Below are positions 38,167-48,577 of a DNA stretch of 64,000 bases, in pieces. The notes below the pieces were generated by a model. It saw nothing but the letters and a program-made list of their open reading frames with translations. It was not told the origin of the DNA and did not search any database. This DNA comes from Ancalomicrobiaceae bacterium S20 (GTDB taxonomy: Bacteria; Pseudomonadota; Alphaproteobacteria; Rhizobiales; Ancalomicrobiaceae). Position 1 is the stretch's first letter, and each line of letters opens with the position of its first letter. The stretch spans positions 2,264,716 to 2,328,715 of the forward strand of contig CP158568.1 in assembly GCA_040269895.1 (NCBI GenBank). Reading direction: 5' to 3'. A program made the translations under genes and the position numbers.

Positions 38167-39243
38167 TTGAGCGCCGAGGACTTTTCGACCGACGAGATCC
38201 GCTTCTCCCGCCTCGACCGCGCCGGGCTCGCGACGCTGTCGCGGCCGGCGGCGCTCAACGCGCTGAGCCACGGCATGGTCAAGGCGCTCGCGGCGCAGCT
38301 CGCGGCCTGGGCGGATGATGCAGCGGTCGAGCACGTCGTCATAGAGGGTTCGGGCGGCAAGGCTTTCTCGGCCGGCGGCGACATCCGGCGCATCTACGAG
38401 ATGGGCATGGCGCAGGAGCCGGGCCAGCTCGACTTCTTCGCCGACGAGTACCGGCTCAACACCCTGATCAAGCGCTATCCGAAGCCCTACACGGCGCTGA
38501 TCGACGGCATCGTCATGGGCGGCGGCGTCGGGCTGTCGGTGCATGGCCGCTACCGGGTCGGCACGGAGAAGACGCTGTTCGCCATGCCCGAGGTCGGCAT
38601 CGGCTTCTTCCCGGACGTCGGCGGTACGGCGTTCCTGCCGCGCTGTCCGGGCGGGCTCGGCACCTATCTCGCCATGACCGGCGCGCGCATCGGCCAGGCG
38701 GATGCACTGGCGGCGGGCGTGCTGACTCACACCGTCGCGCGCGACCGGCTCGAGGATCTGAAGGCCGCCTTGGCCGAGGTCGCCGATCCGGCCGGCGTGT
38801 TCGACGCCTTCGCGAGCGATCCCGGCCCGGCCTCGCTCGCCTGGCACCGCAAGGTGATCGACCATGCCTTCGCCGCGCCGAGCGTCGCCGCGATCCTCGC
38901 GGCGCTCGAAGGCGAGACCGGCCCGAGCGCGGCCTTCGCGCAGGAAGCCGCCGCGCTGATCCGGTCGAAATCGCCGACCTCGGTCATGATCGCATTCCGG
39001 CAGGTGCGCGCCGGCGCCGACCTCGATTTCGAGGCCTGCATGCGGCTCGAATTCCGCATCGTGTCGCGGATCCTGCAGGGCCACGACTTCTATGAGGGCG
39101 TGCGCGCCGTGCTGGTCGACAAGGACAACAAGCCGGCTTGGCGGCCAGCCTCGCTTTCCGAGGTCGACCCGGTCGACATCGACGCCCATTTCGTGGCACC
39201 CGAGGGGGGTGATCTGGAAATCCCCTCCCCGCCCGGCGCCTGA
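38167..39243 (+). CDS. 3-hydroxyisobutyryl-CoA hydrolase (enoyl-CoA hydratase family)
   Basis: A 358-residue crotonase-fold protein of the HIBCH type, longer than true hydratases. The oxyanion-hole parts are GGKAFSAGGDIRRIYE and IVMGGGVGLSVHGRYRV. EVGIGFFPDVGGTAFLPR is a hydrolase hallmark. The C-terminal extension includes RLEFRIVSRILQGHDFYEGV. It cleaves 3-hydroxyisobutyryl-CoA in valine catabolism. Translation appears to start at TTG 38167, since no suitable ATG exists. It sits 45 bp after the dehydrogenase. Confidence 0.9.
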   Translation: MSAEDFSTDEIRFSRLDRAGLATLSRPAALNALSHGMVKALAAQLAAWADDAAVEHVVIEGSGGKAFSAGGDIRRIYEMGMAQEPGQLDFFADEYRLNTLIKRYPKPYTALIDGIVMGGGVGLSVHGRYRVGTEKTLFAMPEVGIGFFPDVGGTAFLPRCPGGLGTYLAMTGARIGQADALAAGVLTHTVARDRLEDLKAALAEVADPAGVFDAFASDPGPASLAWHRKVIDHAFAAPSVAAILAALEGETGPSAAFAQEAAALIRSKSPTSVMIAFRQVRAGADLDFEACMRLEFRIVSRILQGHDFYEGVRAVLVDKDNKPAWRPASLSEVDPVDIDAHFVAPEGGDLEIPSPPGA

Positions 39244-39267
39244 GCCGGGCCGACCAAGGCGCATCCC

Positions 39268-39723
39268 ATGTCCGATACGTCCAAGACCGATGGCGAGAGC
39301 GAAGGCCGCCGGTTCGGCTTTCGCCTCGTGCTCGACATCTATACGCGGCTCGTCGCCGTGGTGCTGCTCGGCTACGGGCTCTGGGCCTGGGCGAGCGTGA
39401 TCGGCGCGACGCCGGACGGCATCGCACCGTTCCTCGGGCTCAACGCCCACCAGCGCGCCGAAGTCGTGTTCACCGCGATCGTCGATCCGGTCGCGGCGAC
39501 CGGCATGTGGATCGGCAGCCCGTGGGGCGCGGTGATCTGGTTCTTCGCCAATCTGGCGCGGGTCATCGTCCACACCGGCTTCGCGCATTTCTTCGGCTGG
39601 ACCACGGTCACCACCGGCATCCAGATCGGCTCGATCCTGGTCTATGTCGTGCTGGTCTTCCTCGCCGAGCGCGAGGATCGCATCCGCGAGGCCAAGCGGC
39701 GCTCGCGGCGCGGCACGACCTGA
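39268..39723 (+). CDS. Small inner-membrane protein of unknown function
   Basis: A 151-residue protein with hydrophobic segments near residues 24-45, 80-100 and 115-135. The N-terminus is hydrophilic (SDTSKTDGESEGRRFGFR) and the C-terminus strongly basic (REAKRRSRRGTT). I recognise no enzyme motif. It lies between the hydrolase and mmsB with short gaps (24 and 46 bp), so it is co-transcribed with valine genes. A role in that pathway is only positional. Confidence 0.75.
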   Translation: MSDTSKTDGESEGRRFGFRLVLDIYTRLVAVVLLGYGLWAWASVIGATPDGIAPFLGLNAHQRAEVVFTAIVDPVAATGMWIGSPWGAVIWFFANLARVIVHTGFAHFFGWTTVTTGIQIGSILVYVVLVFLAEREDRIREAKRRSRRGTT

Positions 39724-39769
39724 TCGCGGTCGCGCGCAGGACAACAAGATCACAAGGGGAGGACTTCCA

Positions 39770-40656
39770 ATGGCGACGATCGGTTTTCTCGGGCTCGGCA
39801 ACATGGGCGGCCCGATGGCGGCGAACCTCGTGAAGGCCGGCCACACCGTGCAGGGCTTCGACTTCGTCGCGGCCGCGCGCGACAAGCTGGTCGCGGCCGG
39901 CGGACGGGCCGCGGCGGATGTCGGCGCGGCGGCCGAGGGTGCGGACGTGCTGGTCAGCATGCTGCCGGAGGGACGGCACGTCGAAGAAGCCTATGCGGGC
40001 GTCGGCGGCGTTTTCGACCGCGCCAATCCGGGGCCCTCTTCATCGACTGCTCCACTATCCAGGTCGACACCGCGCGCAAGGTGGCCGGCCTCGCCGAGAC
40101 ACGCGGCTTCGCGATGATCGACGCGCCGGTCTCGGGCGGCGTCGGCGGCGCGAGCGCCGGCACGCTGACCTTCATGGTCGGCGGTGCGGACGAGGCGTTC
40201 GAGCGCGCGAAGCCCTATCTGGAGGCCATGGGCAAGACCATCGTCCACGCCGGGGCGAGCGGCGCCGGTCAGGCGGCGAAGATCTGCAACAACATGGTGC
40301 TCGGCATCTCGATGATCGCGGTCTCGGAGGCCTTCGCGCTCGCCGACAAGCTCGGGCTCGACCGGCAACGGCTGTTCGACATCGCGTCGAAGTCCTCCGG
40401 CCAGTGCTGGTCGCTGACCACCTATTGCCCGGTGCCGGGGCCGGTGCCGACCAGCCCGGCCAACCGCGACTACGCCCCCGGCTTCACCGCCGCGATGATG
40501 CTGAAGGACCTGAAGCTCGCGCAGGAGGCGGCCGCCTCGGCGGGAGCCGCGACGCCGCTCGGCGCCGAGGCCGCGCAGATCTACCGGCTGTTCGTCAACG
40601 GCGGCAATGCCGGGGTCGACTTCTCCGGCATCTTCAAGATGCTGTCGGGCGCCTGA
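39770..40656 (+). pseudogene. mmsB: 3-hydroxyisobutyrate dehydrogenase, frameshifted
   Basis: Translation from ATG 39770 gives the NAD-binding half (ATIGFLGLGNMGGPMAANLV to VFDRANPG), then goes out of frame at 40030-40034. The rest continues in the next frame as LFIDCSTIQVDTARKVAG, then FAMIDAPVSGGVGGASAGTL, the catalytic-lysine motif GQAAKICNNM, and ends normally at 40656. Adding one G to the GGGG run at 40030-40033 restores a single 295-residue enzyme of normal length. The gene is either a recent pseudogene or a homopolymer error. It would oxidise 3-hydroxyisobutyrate to methylmalonate semialdehyde. The operon around it looks intact. Confidence 0.9.
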
Positions 40657-40785
40657 GACGGGGTCTCGGTCGCGGCACGGTATCCGCCCGGGGGCCGATC
40701 CACGCGAGGGGCTGCGGCGCGTCCGCCGCATTCCCTCCGCGGCGGCAACGCGCTATGCGGAGGGCCGAAACGCCCGGAGCGCGCC

Positions 40786-42015
40786 ATGGCCACGAACGAA
40801 CTCGTCCTGCCCACCCTCGACGACATCCGCGACGCGGAGCGGCTGATCGCGGGGCATGTGCTCCGGACGCCGTTCCTGCCGGCGCCGCGGCTCTCGGAGC
40901 TGACCGGGGCGATCGTCTCGGTCAAATACGAGAACCTGCAGGTCACCAACGCCTTCAAGGAGCGCGGCGCGCTCGTGAAGCTGCTCTCGCTCTCCGACGA
41001 CGAGAAGGCGCGCGGCGTCGTCGCCATGTCGGCCGGCAACCATGCGCAGGCGGTCGCCTATCACGCGACGCGGCTCGGCATCCCGTCGACGATCGTCATG
41101 CCGGAGACGACGCCGCATGTGAAGGTCGCCGCGACACGCGGCTTCGGCGCGGAGGTCGTGCTCAAGGGTGAGACGGTCGCCGAGAGCGAGCGCGAGGCCG
41201 ACCGGCTCGCGCGCGACCGCGGGCTCACCTGGGTGCACCCTTACGACGACTTTCATGTCGTGCGCGGCCAGGGCACGATCGCGCTCGAAATGCTCGCCGA
41301 TGTGCCGGATCTCGACGTGCTGGTGATTCCGGTCGGCGGCGGCGGGCTGGCCGGCGGCATGGCGATCGCCGCCAAGGCGCTGAAGCCCGAGATCGAGATC
41401 ATCGGCGTCGAGACGCGGCTCTACCCCTCCATGTGGGCGGAGCTGCGCGGCCTGCCCGTCGAGGCAGGCGGCACCACGCTCGCGGAGGGCATCGCGGTGC
41501 GCCGCGTCGGCCGGCTGACGCTCGAGATCGCGCGCCGGCTGATGGACGATCTGATCCTCGTCGACGAGGACCAGATCGAGCGCGCCGTGAACAGCTATCT
41601 GACGCTGCAGAAGACCATGGCCGAGGGCGCCGCCGGTGCCGGGCTCGCGGCGCTGGTGGCGGAAGCGGACCGCTTCAAGGGCCGCAAGGTCGGGCTCGTG
41701 CTCTGCGGCGGCAACATCGATCCGCGCATCCTGTCGTCGATCATGGTGCGCGAGCTCGCCCGCCAGGAGAAGATCGTCGGCATCCGCCTGATCATCCCGG
41801 ACCGGCCGGGCCTGCTCGGCGAGATCTCGACCGTGATCGGCGCGCTCGGCGGCAACATCCTCGAGGTCGAGCACCACCGGACCTTCCTCAAGGTGCCGGC
41901 CAAGGGCGCGACGCTCGACGTCGTGTTCGAGGCGCGCGACGGCGCCCATGCCCGCGAGATTGTCGCGGCGCTCGAGGCGCGCGACTTCACCGTCGAGCGG
42001 CTCGGGCAAGCCTGA
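40786..42015 (+). CDS. ilvA: Threonine ammonia-lyase
   Basis: A 409-residue PLP enzyme making 2-oxobutyrate from threonine. PLP lysine K58 lies in NAFKERGA. Other parts are MSAGNHAQAVAYHATRLGIP and IPVGGGGLAGGMAIA. The C-terminus carries one ACT domain (IRLIIPDRPGLLGEISTVIG), the layout of single-ACT, catabolic-type enzymes rather than the two-ACT biosynthetic form. It lies 129 bp after mmsB and may share the branched-chain operon. Confidence 0.93.
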   Translation: MATNELVLPTLDDIRDAERLIAGHVLRTPFLPAPRLSELTGAIVSVKYENLQVTNAFKERGALVKLLSLSDDEKARGVVAMSAGNHAQAVAYHATRLGIPSTIVMPETTPHVKVAATRGFGAEVVLKGETVAESEREADRLARDRGLTWVHPYDDFHVVRGQGTIALEMLADVPDLDVLVIPVGGGGLAGGMAIAAKALKPEIEIIGVETRLYPSMWAELRGLPVEAGGTTLAEGIAVRRVGRLTLEIARRLMDDLILVDEDQIERAVNSYLTLQKTMAEGAAGAGLAALVAEADRFKGRKVGLVLCGGNIDPRILSSIMVRELARQEKIVGIRLIIPDRPGLLGEISTVIGALGGNILEVEHHRTFLKVPAKGATLDVVFEARDGAHAREIVAALEARDFTVERLGQA

Positions 42016-42141
42016 GGCTCGGAGGCGGTCCGGAAGCGGCAGCGGAACCTCGGGCACCGGCCGCGATTGCATGGGAGGGTCGCGATCCCCATCTTGGGCC
42101 CTTGGGACGGCGACGGCGCCGGCCGACCGCAGGAGAAGCCG

Positions 42142-42648
42142 ATGTCCGACATGACGCGTGGCCAGCCGGCCTGGGTGTTCGATCCGCTCGACCGGCCGGA
42201 GCTGTTCGAGGGTACGCTGTCGCGCCGGGTCTTCGCCTATCTGCTCGACATCTTCTTCGTGACGCTGTTCTGGCTGATGGCCGGACTGGTGGTGTTCTTC
42301 CTCGGCATCGCCACCTTCGGCCTCGCCTGGGCGATCTACCCGGCGCTGTGGCCGATCGTCGGCATCCTCTACGTGACCGCCACGCTCGGCGGCGCCAATG
42401 CCGCGACGCCGGGCATGGGCATGATGGGCCTCACCATGCGGCTCTGGCACGGCGGGCGGCCCGATCCGCTGATCGCGCTGATGCATGTCGTGCTGTTCTA
42501 CGCCGCCTCGGCCGTGCTGACGCCGCTGATCCACCTGATCGGCCTGTTCACCGCGCGCCGGCAATTGCTGCAAGACCTGATCCTCGGCACTGTGGTCATC
42601 AACGCCCGGATGCTCGACCGCACCATCGCGCCGCCGCCGGGCCGCTGA
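42142..42648 (+). CDS. RDD-family membrane protein
   Basis: A 168-residue membrane protein. The RDD pattern starts with SRRVFAYLLDIFFVTLFW (arginine then aspartate within the first membrane segment). A second hydrophobic block spans about residues 50-85, and TPGMGMMGLTMRLW and RRQLLQDLILGTVVI are further family features. Function is unknown; some RDD proteins act in ion exchange or as transporter partners. ATG 42142 follows CAGGAGAAG. It lies 126 bp after ilvA on the same strand. Confidence 0.85.
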   Translation: MSDMTRGQPAWVFDPLDRPELFEGTLSRRVFAYLLDIFFVTLFWLMAGLVVFFLGIATFGLAWAIYPALWPIVGILYVTATLGGANAATPGMGMMGLTMRLWHGGRPDPLIALMHVVLFYAASAVLTPLIHLIGLFTARRQLLQDLILGTVVINARMLDRTIAPPPGR

Positions 42649-42751
42649 CCCGAAGCCGGTCTCAGCCGCGCCGGCCACGCTCCCGCCACGCTCACGTCGC
42701 ACGGCCGTCATCGCCCGCCGCTTACCTCGCGCCCGAGGGGCCGACGAGTCG

Positions 42752-43840
42752 ATGGAGTGCCACGTGGACGGAAGCAGCCTGCATGATCGCGAGCGGATCG
42801 TGACCGCCGTCACGGACCAGTTGCCGCCGCTCGCCGAGGCCGTTCGCGCGGCCGCGCTGACCGGGTCGGCCGGGTCCGATCGGCACGCGGAGCTCGCCGC
42901 GCGCGTACCGGCGCTGCATGCGATCGAGGTCGGTGGCGATGTCGATCGCGCGACCGCCGCATCGCTCGCCGGCCGTGATCGCCTGCGCGTCGTCGCCTGG
43001 AACATGGAGCGCTGCAAGTTCGTCGAGCCGTCCGCCGATCTGGTCGGGGCACTCGGGGCGGACGTGGTTCTCGCCACCGAGATGGACCTCGGCATGGCGC
43101 GCGCCGGCAACCGCCACACCACGCGCGACATGGCCGAGCAGCTCGGCGCGGCCTACATCTATGGCGTCGAGTTCGCCGAGCTCGGGCTCGGCGACGTGCG
43201 CGAGACGGTCTGGCATGCCGGCGAGACCAACAGCCACGGCTACCACGGCAACGGCATCATCGCGTGCGGGCGCCTCGCCGATCCGCATCTGGTACGGCTC
43301 GACGACGGCGGCGTCTGGTTCGGCGGCATCGGCAAGCCGGACCAGCGCCGGCTCGGTCATCGCCAGGCGATGGCCGCGCGGCTGGAAGGCTGGGCCGTCC
43401 CGGTCTGGCTCGTCTCGGTGCATCTGGAGAGCCGCGGCGACGCGGGGCTCCGCGACGCGCAGATCGCGCGCCTGCTCGATGCGCTCGATGGTATCGTCGG
43501 CGACGCACCGGTGATCCTCGGCGGCGATCTCAACACCGGCGCACTGCCGGCGGGCTCGGCGGCCGATGTCGCGACGATTGCCGACCAGATCGGGCTCGTC
43601 GAGCCGTTGTTCGCGCGCATGGCCGCGGCCGGCTACGTCTGGACCGAGGCCAACACCTGGGAGCCGACGCTGCGGACGCGGCCGGACGGCACGCCGCCGC
43701 CGCCGTTCACCCGCATCGACTGGCTGTTCTGCCGCGGCCTCGTGGCGACGAACGCCGCGACCGTGCCGGCAGTCGACCGGCACGGCTCGGCGATCTCGGA
43801 TCATGAGGCGGTTGTCGCCGACTTCCTGCTGCCGGGTTGA
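42752..43840 (+). CDS. Endonuclease/exonuclease/phosphatase-family protein
   Basis: A 362-residue protein with a DNase I-like (EEP) fold starting near residue 78. Readable active-site parts are VVAWNMERC (Asn), LATEMDLGM (Glu), [11 protein letters not shown] (Asp/Asn) and the end [13 protein letters not shown] (Asp-His). The first 75 residues are not conserved-looking and the start is uncertain (ATG 42752 has no clear ribosome binding site). No signal peptide is seen. The substrate (DNA, phospholipid or inositol phosphate) cannot be read. Confidence 0.8.
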   Translation: MECHVDGSSLHDRERIVTAVTDQLPPLAEAVRAAALTGSAGSDRHAELAARVPALHAIEVGGDVDRATAASLAGRDRLRVVAWNMERCKFVEPSADLVGALGADVVLATEMDLGMARAGNRHTTRDMAEQLGAAYIYGVEFAELGLGDVRETVWHAGETNSHGYHGNGIIACGRLADPHLVRLDDGGVWFGGIGKPDQRRLGHRQAMAARLEGWAVPVWLVSVHLESRGDAGLRDAQIARLLDALDGIVGDAPVILGGDLNTGALPAGSAADVATIADQIGLVEPLFARMAAAGYVWTEANTWEPTLRTRPDGTPPPPFTRIDWLFCRGLVATNAATVPAVDRHGSAISDHEAVVADFLLPG

Positions 43841-44025
43841 AACGGGGCGGCATACCACACCGGCAGCGGCGTGGTCCGGTGACGATCGGCCCCAAGATCG
43901 CCGCGCCACGGTGCCGCAAGGCTGTCGCGCGGGCGTTTGCCGTCATTGCAATTCGATCGCGCAGTGCCGATGATGGGCAAGGGCAACCCCGCGCCGCGCC
44001 GCGGCGCACTCCCTCCTCGAGGCCG

Positions 44026-44805
44026 ATGACCCAGCATCCCGTCGACGCCCCGCAATTCTATCTGACCGCCCCGGCGACCTGCCCCTATCTTCCGGGCAAG
44101 CAGGAGCGGAAGGTTTTCACGCATCTGGTCGGCAGCCGGGCGCCGATGCTCAACGACGTGCTGACGCAGGGCGGCTTCCGGCGCAGCCAGAACATCGCCT
44201 ATCGCCCGGCCTGCGACGGCTGCCGGGCCTGCGTCTCGGTGCGCGTGCAGGCGGGCGACTTCGACTGGGCCAAGAGCTTCCGGCGCAACCTGCGCACCAA
44301 TGCCGACCTCGTCGGCACCGAGATCGCCGCAGCGCCGACCTCCGAACAGTATTCGCTGTTCCGCCGCTATCTCGACGCCCGCCATTCCGACGGCGGCATG
44401 GCGGACATGACCGTGCTCGACTACGCGATGATGATCGAGGACACCCACGTCGACACGATGGTGGTCGAATACCGCCGCCGCGGCCCCGATACCGCGATCA
44501 CCGGGCGCGGCGTCGGCCCGCTCGTCGCCGTGTCGCTGACCGACATCCTCTCGGACGGGCTGTCGATGGTCTATTCCTTCTACGACCCGGAGCTCGACGA
44601 GCGCGGCCTCGGCACCTTCATGATCCTCGATCACGTCCGGCGCGCCGCCAGCCGCAAGCTGCCCTATGTCTATCTCGGCTATTGGGTCGAGGGCTCGCGC
44701 AAGATGGACTACAAGCGCCGCTTCCTGCCGCAGGAGCATCTCGGACCGCAAGGGTGGGCCGAGCCCGGCATGGAGGATACGCTTCCCGGCATCCTGCCGA
44801 AATGA
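44026..44805 (+). CDS. bpt: Aspartate/glutamate leucyltransferase (Bpt)
   Basis: A 259-residue aminoacyl-tRNA-protein transferase. It attaches leucine to N-terminal acidic residues, marking proteins for ClpSAP degradation. The cysteine-rich N-terminus is C19 ([13 protein letters not shown]) and C63/C66/C69 ([12 protein letters not shown]). The GNAT-like core ends in [21 protein letters not shown]. Older annotations call it arginyltransferase; the Bpt form transfers leucine. ATG 44026 starts at the family position. The GNAT gene downstream overlaps its stop. Confidence 0.93.
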   Translation: MTQHPVDAPQFYLTAPATCPYLPGKQERKVFTHLVGSRAPMLNDVLTQGGFRRSQNIAYRPACDGCRACVSVRVQAGDFDWAKSFRRNLRTNADLVGTEIAAAPTSEQYSLFRRYLDARHSDGGMADMTVLDYAMMIEDTHVDTMVVEYRRRGPDTAITGRGVGPLVAVSLTDILSDGLSMVYSFYDPELDERGLGTFMILDHVRRAASRKLPYVYLGYWVEGSRKMDYKRRFLPQEHLGPQGWAEPGMEDTLPGILPK

Positions 44806-45314
44806 AGCCGGCCGGCTTCATCCGCGCCGAAACGGATGCAGACGTCGCGACCATCGCGGCGATCACGACGGCCGCCTTCACGGGACATCCGTACAGCGCC
44901 GGCACGGAGGCGGCGATCGTCGCCGGGCTTCGGGCCGCCGGCGCGCTGACGATCTCCCTGGTCGCGGAACGTGACGGCGCCGTGGTCGGGCATGTCGCCG
45001 TGTCGCCGGTGTCGCTGCCGAATGCGGCGACCGGCTGGTATGGGCTCGGCCCGGTCTCGGTCCGGCCGGACATGCAGGCCCGCGGCATCGGCTCGGCGCT
45101 GGTCGAAGCGGCGCTCCAGCGGCTCGGCACACTCGGCGCCGAGGGCTGCGTGCTCGTCGGCAACCCGGCCTTCTACAATCGCTTCGGCTTTTCGAGCCAC
45201 CCCGGGCTCGTCTACCCGGGCGTACCCGACATGTATGTGCTGGCGAAGCCGTTGCGGGGCGCGGCGCCGACCGGCGCGATCGCCTTCCACGCGGCGTTCG
45301 CGGCCACGCCGTGA
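44802..45314 (+). CDS. GNAT-family N-acetyltransferase
   Basis: A 170-residue acetyltransferase with the acetyl-CoA site [19 protein letters not shown] and the late [11 protein letters not shown] motif, typical of the YhbS-like subgroup. The start ATG overlaps the bpt stop (ATGA), so the two are coupled. The substrate is unknown. Co-translation with Bpt suggests a link to N-terminal protein modification, but this is not shown by sequence. Confidence 0.87.
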   Translation: MKPAGFIRAETDADVATIAAITTAAFTGHPYSAGTEAAIVAGLRAAGALTISLVAERDGAVVGHVAVSPVSLPNAATGWYGLGPVSVRPDMQARGIGSALVEAALQRLGTLGAEGCVLVGNPAFYNRFGFSSHPGLVYPGVPDMYVLAKPLRGAAPTGAIAFHAAFAATP

Positions 45315-45340
45315 CGGCGCGGCCGACGACCCGGCGTCCT

Positions 45341-45757
45341 TCAACGCGAGATCAGCTTGGCGATGAAGCCGGGCACGAATGCCGAGCGGCGCGCGATGGG
45401 CGCGACGGCGGGAATCGCCGCCGGCATCGGCGCGCGCAGCGGATCGGCACCACAGAAGCCGCGCAACTCGGCCGCGATGTCGCGCGAGGCGCGCGCGCCG
45501 AACTTGCGACCATCACGCAGCACGACGACGAAATGGCGCTCGCGTCCCGTCGCATCGCCGGAAACCAGCCAGCGGTTCATCGTCTCGCCGAGCCGAGGAT
45601 CCGGGACCTCCGCGACGAGCTTCAGATCGCGCTCGAGAAACAGGTCTTCGACCAGACCATCGGTCGATGTCAGCCGCAGATACGGCCGGCCGGCCGCCGA
45701 ATAGCGGATCCGCACGACCTCCGGTTCGAACTCGCCGACACTGACTTCGATCGACAT
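45341..45757 (-). CDS. Conserved protein of unknown function
   Basis: A 138-residue protein beginning SIEVSVGEFEPEVVRIRYSA, with a DDLFLERDLKLVAEV-like acidic strand, RHFVVVLRDGRKFGARASRD and a hydrophobic C-terminus (IARRSAFVPGFIAKL). I do not recognise the family. ATG 45757 follows GGGAGG. It is alone, convergent with the GNAT gene. Confidence 0.65.
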   Translation of the reverse strand: MSIEVSVGEFEPEVVRIRYSAAGRPYLRLTSTDGLVEDLFLERDLKLVAEVPDPRLGETMNRWLVSGDATGRERHFVVVLRDGRKFGARASRDIAAELRGFCGADPLRAPMPAAIPAVAPIARRSAFVPGFIAKLISR

Positions 45758-46196
45758 CGATACGCCTCCCACGCCCCACGGCCGTGCCGCCGTGTTGGTG
45801 AAGGTTGTATGTGACTCGCAGGGTCTGGAATTCCGATCGCGGACGCTATCCACAGCAGCTGTGACGCAGCCACCGTGAACGGGCCGCAGATCCGCCGCTG
45901 AAATGTCATGGTGACACGAACCATGCGATCGAGCAACGAGAGGACGAGAGACCTGCCGTTACGTTCGATCAGAAATTCATTAAAATTTTCACGGGTTTCG
46001 GAGCGGCCGACCGTCTCGGATCGAATCACGCCGCAGCTTCCGTCAGCGCCTAGCGCATACGCCGATTGCAGTCCGTCAGCGCGCTTCCGGGCCGCCCCTC
46101 GCCAGTCCTGACGAGTGCCTCTACGGTCCATCCGCGTGCCATCGCTCGCGATCGGACGCCAGGGCGGGCGGGACCGTGAGCCGCCGCCCGCGTCCG
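45758..46196. other. 439-bp gap downstream of parC
   Basis: It includes an AT-rich island at about 45955-45995 that probably holds the promoter of the gene at 45341. The short open frames here lack ribosome binding sites, and no terminator hairpin with a T-tract was found after parC. Confidence 0.5.
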
Positions 46197-48467
46197 TCAG
46201 GTCCGGTCGAAGCGGTTCGACTTCGGGAAGCCCGCCGGCGGCAGCCGGCCGGCGTCGGCGCGGTTGCCGACCCAGTCCTTGAGCTCGTCGAGCGAGCGAC
46301 GGAACTCGCGACCGGCGCTGTCGGACCAGCTCAGGCCCTCGGCGCCGTTGAAGAGCTTGAGATCGGCGATGCCGCCGTCCTTGTAGCGCTGCAGCCTGAC
46401 GCCGGCGCCCCGCGCCATCTCCTGGATCTGCTCGAGCGGGAACACCAGGAGCTTGCGGTTGTCGCCGATGATAGCGACATGGGTCGCGCCCTCGGGCACC
46501 GGGCGGATCAGCCGGGCCTCGTCGGTGGTGCCGACATTCAGCACCTGCTTGCCCTTGCGCGTCTGGGCGACGACCTCGTTTTCGGCGACGATGAAGCCCT
46601 TGCCCTCCTTGGAGGCGATCAGGAGCTTGCGATCCGGCCGCGACACGAAGACGTCGACGATGTCCTGATCCTGCTCGATGTCGACCTGGATGCGGATCGG
46701 CTCGCCGTGGCCGCGGCCGCCCGGCAGCTTCGAGGCCTCGAGCGTGAAGAAGCGGCCGCCGGTCGAGAACACCAGGAGCTTGTCGGTGGTCTCGGCCTTG
46801 AAGGCGAGCCTGAGCTTGTCGCCCTGCTTGAACTCGAGCCGCGACAGGTCGTCCATGTGGCCCTTGAGCGCGCGGATCCAGCCCTTGTCGGAGACCACGA
46901 CAGTGATCGGCTCGCGCTCGATCATCGCCTCGGCGACCGCCGCCGCGTCGTGCTCCGGCGCCTCGGCGAAAGTCGAGCGGCGCTTGCCGAGCTTGGTATC
47001 GGGGCCGAAGTCCTTGGCGACGCCGGCGATCTCCATCGAGATCACCTTCCATTGCTTGGCGTCGGAGGCGAGCAGCGCGCGGATCTGCTCGGCTTCCTTG
47101 GTCAGCTCGTCGTGCTCCTTGCGGATCTCCATCTCCTCGAGCTTGCGCAGGTTGCGCAGGCGCATGTTGAGGATCGCGTCCGCCTGCACCTCGGTGAGCG
47201 AGAAGGTCGCCATGAGGACCTCCTTCGGCTCGTCCTCGTAGCGAATGATGCGGATCACCTCGTCGAGGTTCAGATAGGCGACCAGCAGGCCGGCGAGGAT
47301 CTCCAACCGCTTCTCGATCACGCCGAGCCGGTAGCGCGACCGGCGGAGCAGCACGTCCTTGCGATGGTCGAGCCACTGGCGCAGCACGTCCTTGAGGCCG
47401 AGAACGTTCGGCACCAAGCCGTGCGACAGCACGTTCATGTTGAGCGGGATGCGGCTTTCGAGCTCGGAGAGCTTGAACAGGCTCTCCATCATCAGCGCCG
47501 GATCGACGTTGCGGCTCTTCGGCACGATGACGACGCGGACGTCCTCGGCCGACTCGTCGCGCACGTCCTCGACCAGCGGCACCTTGCGATCGTTGATCAG
47601 CTCGGCAAGCTTCTCGATCAGCCGGCTCTTCGGCACCAGCCAGGGGATCTCGGTGACCACCACCACCCAAGTACCGCGGCCGGTATCCTCGGTCGACCAG
47701 CGCGCCCGGACCTTGAAACCGCCGCGGCCGGTCCGGTAGCTCTCCAGGATCGAGGCGCGGCTTTCGACGATGACGCCGCCGGTCGGGAAGTCCGGACCGG
47801 GGACGTAATCCATGAGCTTCTCGACCGGGGTCTCCGGCTCGTCGATCAGCTTCAGCGCCGCCTGACAGAGCTCATAGGCATTGTGCGGCGGGATCGAGGT
47901 CGCCATGCCGACCGCGATGCCCTGGCTGCCGTTGGCGAGCAGGTTCGGGAAGGCGCCGGGCAGCACGACGGGCTCCTCCTCGGAGCCGTCGTAGGTCAGG
48001 CGGAAGTCGACCGCGTCCTCGTCGATGCCTTCGAGCAGCAGCCCGGCGACCTCGGTCAGTCGCGCCTCGGTGTAACGCATCGCGGCCGGGCTATCGCCGT
48101 CGATGTTGCCGAAGTTGCCCTGGCCGTCGACCAGCGGATAGCGCTGGGCGAAATCCTGGGCCAGACGCGTCATGGCGTCGTAGACGGCCTGGTCGCCGTG
48201 CGGGTGGAACTTGCCGATCACGTCGCCGACGACGCGCGCGCATTTCTTGAACGCCGAGCCCGGATCGAGGCGCAGCTCGCGCATGGCATGGAGCAGACGC
48301 CGGTGCACGGGCTTGAGGCCGTCGCGCACGTCGGGCAGCGCCCGGTGCATGATGGTCGACAGCGCATAGGCGAGGTAGCGCTCCTCGAGCGCCTCGCGCA
48401 GATTGATCGGCAGGATCTCGCCGCCGTCCTCACCGTCGCCCGAAGGCGGAATCACCCTGTTTCCCAT
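46197..48467 (-). CDS. parC: DNA topoisomerase IV subunit A
   Basis: A 756-residue type II topoisomerase subunit that decatenates chromosomes with ParE. The catalytic tyrosine is Y132 in MRYTEARL. The quinolone-determining region is [15 protein letters not shown], with Q93 at the position equivalent to Ser80 in E. coli; glutamine may be normal in this group. The C-terminal half holds the beta-pinwheel. It starts at ATG 48467 with only a weak ribosome binding site. In related genomes recO precedes it; here a porin and a LysE exporter lie between. Confidence 0.96.
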   Translation of the reverse strand: MGNRVIPPSGDGEDGGEILPINLREALEERYLAYALSTIMHRALPDVRDGLKPVHRRLLHAMRELRLDPGSAFKKCARVVGDVIGKFHPHGDQAVYDAMTRLAQDFAQRYPLVDGQGNFGNIDGDSPAAMRYTEARLTEVAGLLLEGIDEDAVDFRLTYDGSEEEPVVLPGAFPNLLANGSQGIAVGMATSIPPHNAYELCQAALKLIDEPETPVEKLMDYVPGPDFPTGGVIVESRASILESYRTGRGGFKVRARWSTEDTGRGTWVVVVTEIPWLVPKSRLIEKLAELINDRKVPLVEDVRDESAEDVRVVIVPKSRNVDPALMMESLFKLSELESRIPLNMNVLSHGLVPNVLGLKDVLRQWLDHRKDVLLRRSRYRLGVIEKRLEILAGLLVAYLNLDEVIRIIRYEDEPKEVLMATFSLTEVQADAILNMRLRNLRKLEEMEIRKEHDELTKEAEQIRALLASDAKQWKVISMEIAGVAKDFGPDTKLGKRRSTFAEAPEHDAAAVAEAMIEREPITVVVSDKGWIRALKGHMDDLSRLEFKQGDKLRLAFKAETTDKLLVFSTGGRFFTLEASKLPGGRGHGEPIRIQVDIEQDQDIVDVFVSRPDRKLLIASKEGKGFIVAENEVVAQTRKGKQVLNVGTTDEARLIRPVPEGATHVAIIGDNRKLLVFPLEQIQEMARGAGVRLQRYKDGGIADLKLFNGAEGLSWSDSAGREFRRSLDELKDWVGNRADAGRLPPAGFPKSNRFDRT

Positions 48468-48577
48468 ATGTTCTGGTTACCCGCGCGCGCGGCGACGCGC
48501 AAGGAGAACCGCGCGGTTCTCCCCGCTATTCCGCCGTTTCCGACGTCGAACAGGGCCTGTCTCGACCGAGGTTTCGA

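Noticed and set aside
36934-39960. A 1008-codon minus-strand open frame opposite the valine operon
   Set aside because: It spans several well-supported plus-strand genes, has shadow-frame composition and no domain.
45908-46111. 67-codon plus-strand open frame downstream of parC
   Set aside because: No ribosome binding site, low-complexity basic composition and no recognisable family.
48465-48467. ParC Q93 in the quinolone-resistance region as a resistance mutation
   Set aside because: Glutamine may be the normal residue in this lineage. Without an alignment it cannot be called a mutation.
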